Shown piece by piece: positions 22,727-33,795 of a stretch of DNA of 64,000 bases; the stretch's first letter is position 1, and each line of letters opens with the position of its first letter. Source of the stretch: Adiantum capillus-veneris (Eukaryota; Streptophyta; Polypodiopsida; Polypodiales; Pteridaceae). The notes under the pieces are model-generated. The model did not search any database and was not told the DNA's origin. It was given only the letters and a program-made list of their open reading frames with translations. Location of the stretch: the NCBI GenBank assembly GCA_014529385.2, contig CM043958.1, positions 124,116,817 through 124,180,816 on the forward strand, read 5' to 3'. The translations under genes and the position numbers were made by a program.

Positions 22727-22932
22727 TTACTTGCTCCTTGCTCGAGAGCGCTGAAAAACTCAGATCTGAGATCTGAGTTTTTGGGCACGCTCGGTTATTT
22801 TTTTAGCCCAACCGGCATCGCTATGAGTGTCGCAAATTTCTTTGTAAATTTGCGACGCTTATAACGACGCCGGAAATTTTTTTTTGAGCGTCGTTGTGTG
22901 AGCGTCGCTAATATGAATAGCCTCTTGTAATT

Positions 22933-23182
22933 CATCAAAGTTTCAATAGCCACGCTCAATACAAATAATATATGCATGTTTTCTTAGTTCCCTATTGTCC
23001 TTTAGGTTCATAAGGAGCCATGGAGCATGTCAAAAGAATAATACATCTCTTACCAAAGGGAATCTTGGGGACAAAGATGAAGTACTAAATACAACAAACA
23101 TGAAAAATCTAGGTTCAACATTATGAGTTGTAGAATCCCATAGAAACTATTCAATATCTAGCCAAATTTGATCCTTATGACT
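22933..23182. other. Short A+T-rich spacer, no gene
   Basis: No motif seen between the CACTA end and the ubiquitin pseudogene. Confidence 0.5.
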
Positions 23183-23449
23183 AGAGCATGGCGAGCTTTT
23201 CCTTTTTCTTCTTGTGCTTGAGCTTTTTGAGCTTGATGTAAGTTTTTTTCTTTCTCTTCTTGGGTACAAGGTGGGGAGGGTGGACTCTTTCTAAATATTT
23301 TAATCAGCCAATGTTTGTCCATCCTCAAGCTACTTCCCATCAAAACTGAGACGGTATTGATTGGGAGGGATTCCCTCCTTGTCCTGGATTTTAGTCTTCA
23401 CTTTGTCCATAATTTCAGAGGACTCAACCTCGAGAGTGATGGTCTTGCC
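23183..23449 (-). pseudogene. Ubiquitin-ribosomal protein eS31 (S27a) fusion pseudogene
   Basis: On the minus strand the frame from 23449 reads [20 protein letters not shown], then [19 protein letters not shown], a stop, LEDGQTLAD, a stop, and KESTL: the ubiquitin fold from residue 10 on. The C-terminal LVLRLRGG is lost. After a one-base shift comes KKRKKKTYIKLKKLKHKKKK, the basic N-terminus of the eS31 tail found in plant ubiquitin-S27a fusions. Three or more stops, a frameshift, no introns and truncation at both ends suggest an old processed copy. Ubiquitin-eS31 is a precursor of free ubiquitin and a 40S ribosomal protein. Confidence 0.9.
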
Positions 23450-24479
23450 GGCCACTAAGTGACCAACTGTTGTTTTTCTTTTTTCTGAGATTGGGGGTCC
23501 TACCTACTACTAAAGATCATCTTTCAAAGTTTTCAATTCGTAGGGAGTTTTTTCTCTCCTCCTCCAGGATCTGATAAGGTTTTGCTTTGTTAATAAAAAG
23601 GCCGCAAAGGCCCCTCCCTCCACAATTTTTGAATGCATAGAGATCACCCTTGACTAGAATCCCAATGCGCTAAACCAACCATGCAGACCTGCTCGTTGCC
23701 AGGGGCCTCAACTTTACAAAGCCTTATTTGCACCTCCCAACATTCCTTCTCCCTCTTGCCCAAAACCTCCTAGCGCTTGCATCACATCATTGCCAAGCTC
23801 AACCCCGAGCGCAAAATTTTGCACAGATTGGCCCTCCATCCTCTGCTTTATGGCTCAGATAGCATACACCCCCCCGCAATGGGCATCATGAGAGATTCAC
23901 CGTTTTTTCTGTAGCCCCCTACTACGAACACAAAAAAACAATCAACATATATAATCTCACTTACTCCAATTTTCACACAAGCTTAGATTATCATAAAGAG
24001 TTCCCAGAAGATTGCAGAGAAGCCAATGCAAATCGAAGACACTGATTACGGAAAGGGTTGCGGAGCCACTTAGGGGTTGAAGATGGACTGCAGGTTGAGT
24101 TGCTCAAAGCATGGGTGGCAGGGCTAGCATTGGAGCCACGTGAGGTCACGTGCGATTTTGACTGTCATGAAAACGAAGCGCTAGGTGATGCCCAAAACGG
24201 GCTGCATGTAGTAGCTCACGTAATCGAGCTTACCGGGTATCGTTTGACCTTGGAGCGCCCGCCTAATTAACTGGCTGATCAGATCTTGCATGTTCCAACA
24301 CCGACATTGCAACAGTGCTGCACGATGAACGTGAGCATGGTGCTGACGTTGCTTGAAAACTCATCTTACGTTTGATCATGATGCAACAGGTGCTGCTATG
24401 CCTGCGTTGCTGAAATTAAAGCCATGACCACCATGATCAGAACTCTAAGGAGCTTGGAACAAAAGAAGAACGCTAAGGA

Positions 24480-24518
<39 letters not shown>

Positions 24519-24688
24519 GAGTTCGTGCCGACGCGGACTGTTTTGGAGAGTTTTCTTTAAGAGAAAATCTTGTGCTGACAGCCCCGACTCCTAGATAATT
24601 GATTGAACGCTCTCTCTCTCTCTCTCTCTCTCTCTCAAACTCTCTAAAAGTGTCCATGCCGGCGCGCGCCCTTTGAAATAGTTTTTTA
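23450..24688. other. No supported gene; two (TC)n tracts
   Basis: Mixed-composition DNA with short open frames and no motif. (TC)n runs at 24483-24515 and 24610-24636 are each followed by related text of GTCCATGCCGG / GTTCGTGCCGACG type. Confidence 0.5.
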
Positions 24689-25163
24689 AAAAAGGAAAAA
24701 TTAGCAAAATACCCCTCTAATTTGTGGAAATTCCCAAACAGTCTTGTATTTATTTTGGTTAGATTCTTCAAAATTTTTAATCTTTTTTCCTTTTTGAAGA
24801 TTGAGATCCATTTTTCAGTGCTTAGCATATAATTTTTCACAAAATGACCTCACAAAAAAGGCGATTACGTTTAAAATTAATGAAGCAATTCATCTCCAAA
24901 GCCTACATAACCAACTCAAATTCCAGTTTTAACATCTTGTATGATAGAAAATAAACCTTCTTATGAAAAGCTACAATTTTTTTTTAATTTTGGAGAACTT
25001 TACTATCACAACCGGGGGTATTTTGGGAATTTTGGAAAATTTGAAGGGCATTTTGAGAATTTATGACAAAATATTGGGGGTATTCTGGGAATTTTTGAAA
25101 TTTGAAGGATATTTTGGAAATTTCCACAAGTTAGAGGGGTATTTTGGTAATTTTCCCTTTTTT
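24689..25163. mobile_element. MITE-like element with about 45-bp inverted ends
   Basis: Left end AATTAGCAAAATACCCCTCT, right end the reverse complement of a near-identical sequence (AGAGGGGTATTTTGGTAATT), about 475 bp in total. The interior is made of periodic TATTTTGGGAATTTT.GAAATTTGAAGG units of about 30-40 bp. No coding capacity. Confidence 0.6.
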
Positions 25164-25183
25164 TGAGAGGAAAAACATGGTGT

Positions 25184-25185
25184 TG

Positions 25186-25264
<79 letters not shown>

Positions 25265-25265
25265 G
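25184..25265. repeat. (CA)n-(GA)n microsatellite
   Basis: About 44 bases of CA followed by about 30 of GA. Confidence 0.95.
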
Positions 25266-25629
25266 ATGCTGATTAAGATGCTCCTATTATTGTATCACAC
25301 TAATGTGGTGCTAAGAGCAATGACAAGTGTTTTGTTGTAAAGATTTATGCAGTGCGTGCCAACTTGGTCTGGTACTGAGAGCGATATTAATATGCGACAA
25401 TGTTTTTTTGTAAAGTGTTATGCATTGTGTGCCATTTTTAGGAGGTTGCAAAAAGCAACACGTTATGTAAAACTATGAGAAGTTTGGTTGGCTAGTCATG
25501 TAATGAACTAAATATTGAAAGCCGTAGTATAGTGAGATGCTCTAACACTTGAAGTAATGCCCAGTTGTTGCATGCAAGGGCCAACGTTCAAAAAAACTTT
25601 TTAGACCAACCAAGTAATCAAGAATTTCC
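25266..25629. other. Spacer before copia integrase, no gene
   Basis: Contains an imperfect direct repeat (TTTTGTTGTAAAGATTTATG and TTTTTTTGTAAAGTGTTATG, both followed by TGCC-containing text). Nothing else seen. Confidence 0.4.
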
Positions 25630-26085
25630 TTGATGATTACTCCAGGCATGCATGGGTGTATCCGCTTAAAGCAAAGTACGAAGTGTTTTTGTGCTTCAAA
25701 CAATTTCTGGCTATGGCTGAAAATGTCTCAAAATTTACTATGGTCACCCTCCGTTCAGATCGAGGGGAGGAGTACATGTCTCATAAATTTAATGCATTTT
25801 TGGCTAGTCGTGGGATAAAACACCAATATACAATGTCATATACGCCTCAACAAAATGGTGTTGCTGAGAGAAAAACCAGGTCACTTACAAAAATGGCACG
25901 ATGTATGGTCAAAAGTCAAGCTTTGCCGCATTTATTTTGGCTTGAGGCCATCATGTGTGCCACTTATGTACTTAAGAGGTGCCCTACAAAAGCTTTGTAG
26001 TCTATGACTCCATATGCAACATGACATGATAGAAAGCCTTCTATTGAGCACATGCATGTTTTTGGCTATTTGGCATATGCTTTGG
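25630..26085 (+). pseudogene. Copia integrase core (5'-truncated)
   Basis: Begins DDYSRHAWVYPLK, the heart of the copia integrase, followed by TLRSDRGEEYMSHKFNAFL (second catalytic Asp) and YTPQQNGVAERKTRSL (catalytic Glu). The zinc finger and first catalytic Asp upstream are gone. A TAG at about 25998 interrupts after CPTKAL, and more stops follow. Confidence 0.88.
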
Positions 26086-26649
26086 TGCCATAAATGCAAC
26101 CCAAAAAATTAGATGATAAGGGTGCCAACCAATGTATTTTTATTGGTTATAGTGCTGAAAGCAAGGGTTACAGGTTATATCATTTGTAAACAAAGTGTAT
26201 CTTGGTCTCACGAGATGTTGTGTTTGTGGAGGGTTCTATTCAGTCCTTGCTGTCATGTACTGGAGACAATAATGTAAGCTCACAGGACACCTATGACACT
26301 TTCTTGCCTCTTTTTAGTGGTGGAAGTTTGAATGTAAATTGCAATGAGGCAAATGTACAGCCTATGGGGTTTTTTGAAAATGTTATAGATCAGCCTGTTA
26401 CTGATGCAAATGTACATGATGTACTTGATGAGGAAATGATTGAAAATGAGCAGGCTAGAGGTATGCCAAAATGGCTGGTGCATACTTTGCGTGTGATAGT
26501 AAATTGGATGCACCTTTCTCTAGTCGTACTCGTTCAGGTTCTCACCATGCATCTTATGCATCAGATTGTTATGCTTTGGCTGTGTCCACCTTATGTAATA
26601 TTGATGAATCTCTATCCTTTGATGAAGCAAAAAAATAAAAAAATTCGAT

Positions 26650-27395
26650 GGCTTCCATGCAATCAGAATATGATGCACTTATAGAAAATGATACATGGAA
26701 TTTATGTGATTTGCCTCTTGGAAAAAAGGCCATTGGTACAAAGTGGGTTTACAAATTGAAATGCAAGCCAAATGGTGAGATTGATCGCTATAAGGCTTGA
26801 CTTGTTGCAAAGGGTTATGCACATAAAAAAGGCATAGATTATGAAGAGACTTTTGCTCCCACTTGTCATATGACTACTATGCGTTTTCTATGTGCATTAG
26901 TAGCTCATTTTGGTTGGAATGTACATCAATTAGACATTGTTATCGCTTTCTTGAATGGTTACATATGTGAGGAAGTTTATGTAACGTAGCCTCGCCATTT
27001 TGTCATTAAAGGGCAGGAAGATAAAGTGTGCAAATGTAAGAAAGCTTTGTATGGGTTGAAGCAATCTCCTCTTGCTTGGTATGAGAAGGTTGACACTCAT
27101 TTGGTCAAATGAGGCTTTTGTAACAATCCAACGTTAACAAAAAGCACATTGTATGTAAAGCGTGAGGGTGATGTACTTCTCATTGTGGTTCTCTATGTGG
27201 ATGATTTGTTGATCACTGGACCAAATGAGAGACATATTGCTGAATTTAAGGCTGATTTGAATGCTAGTTTCAAGATGAAAGATTTGGGGCTGTTGCATCA
27301 TTAGTTGGGCATACAGTTTAAGCAGTGTGATGGTGGTATTGCCTTGTGTCAGAGAAGTTACATAGAGACATTGCTATGTAAGTTTGGACTCAAGG
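26650..27395 (+). pseudogene. Copia reverse transcriptase
   Basis: WNLCDLPLGKKAIGTKWVYK, YEETFAPTCHMTTMRFLCAL, HQLDIVIAFLNG (LDV-type block with the first Asp) and VLYVDDLLITG (catalytic YVDD near 27200) are all legible. Stops stand where conserved Arg or Gln would be (YKA-stop-LVAKGYA; VYVT-stop-PRHF), as expected from CGA-to-TGA and CAG-to-TAG change. Confidence 0.9.
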
Positions 27396-27399
27396 ATTG

Positions 27400-28010
27400 C
27401 TAACCTATTGCCAGTCCCATGGAAACATGTTTGAAATTGAGTCTTCATGATGCTAGTGATCCTGCCAATGTCACTCTTTACTAAACTGTTGTTGGCTGCC
27501 TTATTTATGTATGCAACACAAGGTCGGATATGCAGTTTGTAGTCTCACTGATCATACAATTCATGCATAGCCCAGGGTCCAAGCATTGGCAGGATGTCAA
27601 GAGGATTTTTTTGCTACTTGAGTGACACTTTACATCTTGGCTTCTTTCATCTCAAGAGGAGATCATTGCCGCCAGACTTACATGATTTTTTGGACTCAGA
27701 TTCGGCTGGTTGTTTTGACATGCGAGTGTCCACGAGTGGTTTTTGTTTCATGCTTGGGAGTTCATGCATATCATGCTTGAGAAGAAATCTATTGTGGCCA
27801 CTTCCAGTTGTGAGGATGAGTACATGGAATTTTTCACAGCTACGATTGAGTGTGTATGGCTCAGACGCCTTATGGCCGATTTGCGTGTTGGACAGGACAC
27901 TGCCCACACTATCTACACTGACAGTTAGAGTGTATTGGTTTCACGTCATATTCAAGAACTCAATTACATCAGTTACATGAGTTACATCCACAATTCAAGA
28001 GAACAAGTCC
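27400..28010 (+). pseudogene. Copia RNase H
   Basis: VVGCLIYVCNTRSDMQF and QFMHSPGSKHWQDVKRI precede the RNase H core with KKSIVATSSCEDEYMEF (the catalytic E in ATSSxEAEY context) and TAHTIYTDS. Several frameshifts. The coding signal ends near 28010. Confidence 0.85.
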
Positions 28011-28020
28011 TTATATAGAA

Positions 28021-29022
28021 TTCTGAAGCACATGCTGCCTTTTATATCTCCACTTATCCTAAGGTTTATTCGAGTCTACAATATTCATCTTCTACACCAC
28101 TCAACTAGTTAAAAAGCCACAAAAATGGCACCGATCAGGATTCTAGTAAATGAGACATAGCTTTTGTATGTGGAATCAAAACTTCATGAAATTTCTTACG
28201 TATGGGTTTAAGATATAAAAAAAGTCTTTAAAAATGCAATTTACATGAAAAGCTTAAAAATAAAAATTTTACTCTTATAAAATTATCAAATTATACATAA
28301 AATGGAACTTCACTACTTAACATGGAGTTGTAAAAGATGCCCAGGAAAAGATATCGACAATCTTTGAATATAGGTAAAAAAAACTTAGTACATCTATCAC
28401 ATACCTATTGAGGTATTTTCCAAAGAATTTGGGGTCTACTTAAAGACAATTTGATTTACTTTCAAAAGAGTAGCAAAAATTGTCTGTCTTAATAAATTAG
28501 TTATCAAAGATATCCATGGAAAGACACCTGTAAACCTTCATTTAGCTTTGTATTATTTTTTATCAACTCTAATTCCATCAAAGATTTTTATACCTATGTA
28601 ACATCAGTAGTGTTGGAGATTTTTTCACAAAAGTCTCTTAACACTAGTCCTATAATTGGACACTTAAGTGTTTTGTTTTCCTACCAAGTTTTGGAAAATT
28701 TTTTATCAAGCTAGAAAGAAGTTTTTCATACCTTTCTTCTATCATAGGTTGGTTATAAGGGAAAGAAAACAATGGATTTTTCTCCATATCAAAATACAAT
28801 CCCTATGGAGAGAATTAGGGTAAGTCCATAATTTTTAGTAAAATTTGAAGCCGTTTTACAAAAAAAAATCATAAATTTTTTATATCTTTTTGTAGAGATG
28901 GATTTTTTAATGTTTATAAAAGCCAAGTGTTAGTACTTAGTGTTACAAAACAATAGAATGCCCTGCAAAGACTAGTTTCCAAGTCACATGTAAGTTATGG
29001 GCATAATTTTATACTTAAGCAC
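28021..29022. other. A+T-rich DNA, no gene
   Basis: No motif. The stretch GGACACTTAAGTGTTTTGTT at about 28661 recurs as GGACACTTAAGTGTCTTGTT at about 37268, on the other side of the CACTA element, so both flanks carry related sequence. Confidence 0.5.
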
Positions 29023-29034
29023 CACTACAAGAGG

Positions 29035-29105
29035 GAGAGAGGGAGAGAGAGAGAGAGAAGAAGAAGAAGAAGAAGAAGAAAAAGAAGAAGAAGAAGAAGA
29101 AGAGA
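29035..29105. repeat. (GA)n/(GAA)n tract
   Basis: GAGAGAGGGAGAGAG then AAGAAGAAG repeats directly inside the CACTA terminus. Confidence 0.9.
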
Positions 29106-29120
29106 GTTTTAACGTCGTAG

Positions 29121-29250
29121 AGACCTTAAAGATCTAGTCGACGAGGAGTTGAACTCAAGACCTGTCATTCAAGAGGGAAATGGCATAACCAATAAACCAC
29201 ACTTGGGTGATAGAAAGGTTATACCATTTTCCTCCTTTTATTGGCACACA
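29121..29250 (-). repeat. tRNA-like (SINE-type) unit, copy A
   Basis: Minus strand reads a box A-like GTGTGGTTTATTGGTTATG and box B-like GGTCTTGAGTTCAACTCC. It is followed on the plus strand by a CA/CCCA-rich tract and GAGAAGAAGAGAGTTTAA, after which copy B begins. Confidence 0.55.
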
Positions 29251-29318
29251 CACCCACCCACCCACACCCACCCGAGAAGAAGAGAGTTTAATTTAACATC
29301 GTAGGAAACTATCCCAAG

Positions 29319-29443
29319 AGACCTTAAAGATCTAGCCAACGAGGAGTTGAACTCAAGACCTGTTATTCAAGAGGGAAATGGCATAACCAATCTACCACAC
29401 TTGGGTGATAGAAAGGTTATACCATTTTTCTCTTTTTATTGGC
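29319..29443 (-). repeat. tRNA-like (SINE-type) unit, copy B
   Basis: Near-identical to copy A, about 195 bp downstream, as part of a tandem repeat whose third unit is partial (29471-29520). Confidence 0.55.
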
Positions 29444-30332
29444 ACACACACACACACACACACACACACGAGAAGAAGAGAGTTTTAACGTCGTAGTAAA
29501 CTATCCCAAGAGACGTTAACGATTAGGTAAGATGTAGACTTACATTAGATTAGATTTAGGTTTATTTAGGTTATATTAGATTAGATTTAGGTTAATTTAC
29601 GTTAGATTTAGATTTACGTTAAATTAGATTAGATTTATGTTTATTTTGAGTTTAAGATTAAATTAGATCTAAATTTATGTTTGATGGACTAGCTTATTTT
29701 AGATTTAGGTTAGATTTTAGTGCATGTCAATGAAGGTGCGCTCATGATGGTAAGCATTGTATGAAAAACACTTGCTCATATGAAAAACACTCCGTTTTCC
29801 TACATGAGAAAATTTCCTGTGCTCACAGCCTCGACAGTCCATGCGGACCGGCAATTCCACCTGCATGTTCGACTCTGCTACCATACAATAAGCCATCATG
29901 ATCAGCCAATGGAAGAGAAAATTGAGCCTACACAAAAATTAGTGATGCAAGATGACAATTCCAAGGGTCACACACACACACACACACACACATACCACAG
30001 CCCGTCAAATCTAGAGTAAGAATTAAGTGCTTTGAGCAGGCATCAGCTACATTGCAAGAATGGCGTACCTGCATGCTACATACAAAGATCTACTATGAAA
30101 AGATGTTAAGATGCTGTGAAATGCTATAGCTAGAGAAGAGGCAAAGGGGTTTTGTCCACTACATGCACTATTGTGTAGACGTGGGTGTGTAGATTTCTTG
30201 TACCCACAAATATAGGCATTGACCAATAAAGAAGATATTATAACCCGGTGGTTCTGATCTCCGTGCACCTCTAGACCGAGTTGTGAGGGGATTGGACATG
30301 ACTAGAGAATGTGAGGTAGTTTACAGTGTGAA

Positions 30333-30338
<6 letters not shown>

Positions 30339-30394
<56 letters not shown>
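30339..30394. repeat. (GA)n microsatellite before CACTA exon 1
   Basis: About 56 bases of GA in the putative 5' leader of the transposase gene, conserved in position with 20888-20932. Confidence 0.95.
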
Positions 30395-30398
<4 letters not shown>

Positions 30399-30459
30399 AC
30401 TAAGAATTCCAATAGAAGATTAAATTTTTTGTCCAAGTTATAAGTTTTTTACCCTCATT

Positions 30460-30992
30460 ATGAGTAGTGACGAGGATATGGAGCCGTCCAACCGAAACAC
30501 TTATCTCTCAATGAGGATCTTATGTCCTTGTAATCAATGCAAGCATGCTGTGCGACGGACAAGACGCGTTTCTTTGAAACACGTTCACGAATTTGGCGAG
30601 TTTGATCCATGTATTATAGATCGAGTTGTTGCCAATTATAACTTTTCGGACTCTGACGGTGGCCAACATGCAGCAATCTTGCAACCCAATAGACGTGTTC
30701 GCAGGCGCTTTGGTCAAGCAGCATATGTGAGGCCACAAGATGTAGCCTCTGACAGCTTGGGGGATGATCATGCAGACCACATTCCCAACAAGGCAATGTT
30801 TGAGCCCAAGATCGATGAAATGATCGAGACGATCATGGATTCAGAAAGGCTTATCTATGATGATATGAAAAGTGAAGCCGATACGCCATTGTATAATGGA
30901 GCACGTGTGTCTAGATTGAAGGCGCTCCTGGTTCTTCTCAACATGAAGACAAAGTTTAGAAGGAGTGACACTAGCGTCACAGTGCTTTTCAG
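30460..30992 (+). CDS. CACTA transposase exon 1
   Basis: MSSDEDMEPSNRNTYLSM start, CPCNQCKHAVRRTRR cysteine motif, and an acidic stretch near the end (IDEMIETIMDSERLIYDDM). The frame is open throughout to a donor, CTTTTCAG|GTGATC, and joins in frame across a 99-nt intron (30993-31091) to the TNP2 exon. It corresponds to the N-terminal zinc-finger-like segment of TNP2 transposases. Confidence 0.85.
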
Positions 30993-31091
30993 GTGATCTA
31001 TTACAATTAGTTTACTTTAATAAAAAACTCTAGATGTATAATGATCTGATAGATTTTTACACAATTGTACCGTATTTTTTTCGTTGTGTAG

Positions 31092-31840
31092 ATTGCTCAA
31101 AGAGCACATACTGCCAGCTGATAATGTGATGCCAGATTCCACAGAGGAAGCAAGAAAGATTTTGCAAAACTTGGGGATGGATTACAATTCGATCCACGCT
31201 TGTCCTAACGACTGCATTCTTTTCAGAGGGGAATACATAGACATGGAGAAGTGTCTGAAATGTGATTCTGAGAGATATCGAGTAGATCTCGACAGAACAA
31301 AAATTCCGCAAAAGGTTTTGCGACATTTTCCTCTGCTTCCTCACATCAAGCATTTCTTCAAATGTAAGTCCATGGCCGCCCTCGCATCATGGCATGATGA
31401 GAATAAATCTTCGGATGGTATGCTATGGATTCCTGCAGATTGTGCAGCTTGCAAACATATAGATGAAACATGGTCGGATTTTACTAGGGAAGCTCGAAAG
31501 TTGCACTTAGGCCTGGCTATGGATGGCGTAAATCCATTTGGTCAGATATCAACATCTTACAATGTATGGCCCGTTGTCATCGTCACTACAACATTCCCCC
31601 ATGGTTGACTACGAAGAAGGGGCACCATGGCTAAGCTTGATTGTGTCGGGGTGATATAAAGTGAAGAATATGGATGTGTATCTTCGTCCACTATTGGAAG
31701 AGCTACAACAATTGTGGATTGACATAGAAGTGGTGAATATGAGCGGACACACAAGTCGAAGGAATTTTTTGATCAGAGGCATTCTAATTTGGACCATGCA
31801 TGACTATCCCAGACTAGAAGAATGCTCAGGTGATTTACAC
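31092..31840 (+). pseudogene. CACTA TNP2 transposase core (Transposase_21)
   Basis: Reads on from exon 1: LGMDYNSIHACPNDCILFRG, then MEKCLKCDSERYRVD, KIPQKVLRHFPLLPHIKHFF, DGMLWIPADCAACKHIDETW and LGLAMDGVNPFGQIS. These are the hallmark blocks of TNP2. A one-base shift near 31590 breaks the PPW block, and a stop follows at 31606. The frame from 31661 resumes with KNMDVYLRPLLEELQQLW. The catalytic core is thus damaged. Confidence 0.9.
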
Positions 31841-31907
31841 TCCTCACTCAAACACTGTAAATATTGGTTTTTCTCAAGCTTATCTATTATCATGTGTATA
31901 CATGCAG

Positions 31908-32150
31908 GGCTTCAAACAAGCGGATACAGAGCATGTGTCACATGTGGACCTAGACTGAATGCACGTCGGGCGCCCTCATTGAAGAAGCAAATCTACGAAG
32001 GTCATCAAGCGTATCTTCCAGAGAATCATGTGTTACGCAACGACTTTTTGGGAAGAGAGCCACTGAGGATGTCTGCACAAGCATGGTTAGAGCAGAAGGA
32101 GATGTGTGATGACGGTTTGCCCCCAGGGATGAAGAGACTATGTTCATAGT
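31908..32150 (+). pseudogene. CACTA transposase, downstream TNP2 exon
   Basis: After a probable intron, GLQTSGYRACVTCGPRLNAR and a region with KQIYEGHQAYLPENHVLRND match the conserved cysteine and HRR/YLP-type blocks that follow the TNP2 core. Confidence 0.7.
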
Positions 32151-32199
32151 GGGAATTGTGTAACAAATTCGTGTGTGGACTTTAATATCATTACTGTAC

Positions 32200-32890
32200 G
32201 TGTTTTGCAGTTTATTTTACCGGTGGCCATTGAGGGATGTTTGTCTCATGACGTCCGTAACACAATCTACAAACTTGCGAAGTTGGTGCAATGGATCTCA
32301 CAAAAGGAGATCAACGTAGACTCCATACCATTTGCCAAACTAAATGCTGTGGAGGTTGTGTGCATGTTTGAGAAACACTTTCCTACTACCATGCTAACCA
32401 TTCAGTGCATCTTCTTGTTCACATAGTTGATGAGGTGGAAATAGCTGGCACAGTACATTCCAGATGTATGTTCTTTTTAGAAAGTTTCATGAAAACGCTC
32501 AAGGGATATGTGCGTCAAAAGGCACGTCCGGAGGGTAGCATGGCAGAAGGTTGGCTGGTATCAAAGTCCCTATTGTACATAGGAGAGTGGCTAGACAGAT
32601 TTGATAAAGCTCGAGACACGCTATGGTGAACCATAGATGATGAGCGCATATCTAGGATTGTCATGTGCAATCTCGGTGTTGAGAAGAAGATGACGGAAGA
32701 TCTAGAGGCTAAAATCAACCGATTTTGCATGCTTCACAATCCAGTGATGCAAAAGTGGACTTCACAATATGAGGATGCAAAGCAAGAGCGACAAAGGGCA
32801 CGATTCAAGTGGAGACGGGGAAGACAACCACTGATGCACTATCGGACGGGTTTGGGGATCCTACCAGCATTCATGAGCTTAAGATAGTTG
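32200..32890 (+). pseudogene. CACTA transposase DUF4218 region
   Basis: PVAIEGCLSHDVRNTIYKLA, then LLVHIVDEVEIAGTVHSRCM (split by a frameshift near 32410), FFLESFMKTLKGYVRQKARP and EGSMAEGWLVSKSLLYIGEW are the typical DUF4218 motifs. A stop (TGG-to-TGA type) occurs at about 32627. Confidence 0.85.
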
Positions 32891-33008
32891 CACAACCCAT
32901 TGAAAAGCGCACAACAGTGCGGTGAAGAAGTGACTGAGAAGGAGTGGGAGTACTCTCGAGGTTGCGTGACCAAGGTAAGTTTGCAATGTACGACTAGTGA
33001 CTTTCTAG

Positions 33009-33795
33009 ATGTTTGAACGGCCCATAATCTTTGTTGGTTGTAATATAAGTCATACACAGCAGCATGGTGTAAAGGTCGACATTTTAGGGTGGAACGGATT
33101 GACAAAAAGCGTTTTACTCAAGATTGTGGAATCATGGGAAAATTTGAACAGTCTAGTCGATGACGGTCCTCTGATGCAGATCCTGTGGTGGTGGAACTTA
33201 CTTACTTCGGCACGCTACAAGAGATTTTGAGGATCGATTATATAGGATTTTTTGTCGACTTGTTCGACGTGCAATGGTTCAAGATAATCATGGAGGGTTG
33301 CAACGCTACTGTGCATAGAGGAGAGTCTGGTTTTCTTGAGGTGGATGTAACTAAGAAATGGACTGACCTAAGAGACACTTTTGTACTACCCGAGCATTGT
33401 GAACAAGTAAGTATGTAAATAGTTAACATCCCATTTTAGAAGTTATGTGCTTGGAAGCTCTCATGTAAGTTATGTGGCTCTGGCAGGTGATATTTCATCC
33501 TACAAAGTCTACATCAAACTGGTGGTACGTCATAGAGGTAGCCCCTCATAGTGCACGGACGTATGAAGTCTACCATGTGCCAACCACAACGGCATCAATG
33601 GAGGAGATCGGAGAAGATGCTCAGTCAGGAGCCGCTGAGGTGGTGCCAGACGAGCATCAAGCTGCTACTCTCTATGGGGTGCATGCAGAGGATCTACAAA
33701 ATGAAACGGGGGACATCTGTTTAAACGGAGAGCTCTATATAGATATAGGAATTTATGCTGAGCTTTGCGAGGATAAGAGACAGACCTCTTAAAGC
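33009..33795 (+). pseudogene. CACTA transposase DUF4216 region and C-terminus
   Basis: LTYFGTLQEILRIDYIGFFV, then LFDVQWFKIIMEGC and LPEHCEQ match DUF4216 (YYGVL.EI.EL.Y......F.C.W). An intron-like break near 33418 is followed by a frame starting 33472 with HPTKSTSNWWYVIEVAPHSA. The frame ends at 33790-33792. Confidence 0.8.

Larger units (their letters stand above)
18330..22932 (-). mobile_element. CACTA transposon, internally deleted copy
   Basis: The left end, ACAAGAGGTTGTGTGCTC, and right end, CCTCTTGTAA, are decayed forms of the CACTACAAGAGG terminus seen intact in the element at 29023-36412. Both ends carry subterminal GTCGCTATA-type repeats (18360-18560; 22815-22915). Coding sequence on the minus strand matches exon 1, the start of exon 2 and the C-terminal gene of the larger element; the TNP2 catalytic core, DUF4218 and DUF4216 are missing. 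It is a non-autonomous deletion derivative. Confidence 0.88.
16631..28020 (+). mobile_element. Ty1/copia retrotransposon split by about 8 kb
   Basis: Starts with a 238-bp LTR (TGTTG...CAACA) and a tRNA-Met type PBS. The protease domain follows (17167-17615). Coding then stops abruptly and resumes at 25630 in the integrase core, going on through RT (26650-27390) and RNase H (27700-27990) on the same strand. The intervening 17640-25629 holds a CACTA element, a ubiquitin pseudogene and a MITE. The integrase zinc finger and first catalytic region are missing. No 3' LTR matching the left LTR was found by eye, so the right end is uncertain. Confidence 0.8.

Noticed and set aside
22290-22776. Three overlapping long open frames with leucine/serine-rich, membrane-like products
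   Set aside because: Produced by TCTCTC, TGTG and GAGA repeats inside the CACTA element.
29715-30050. Possible gene before CACTA exon 1
   Set aside because: Short frames on both strands, no motif, and the region lies in the CACTA leader.
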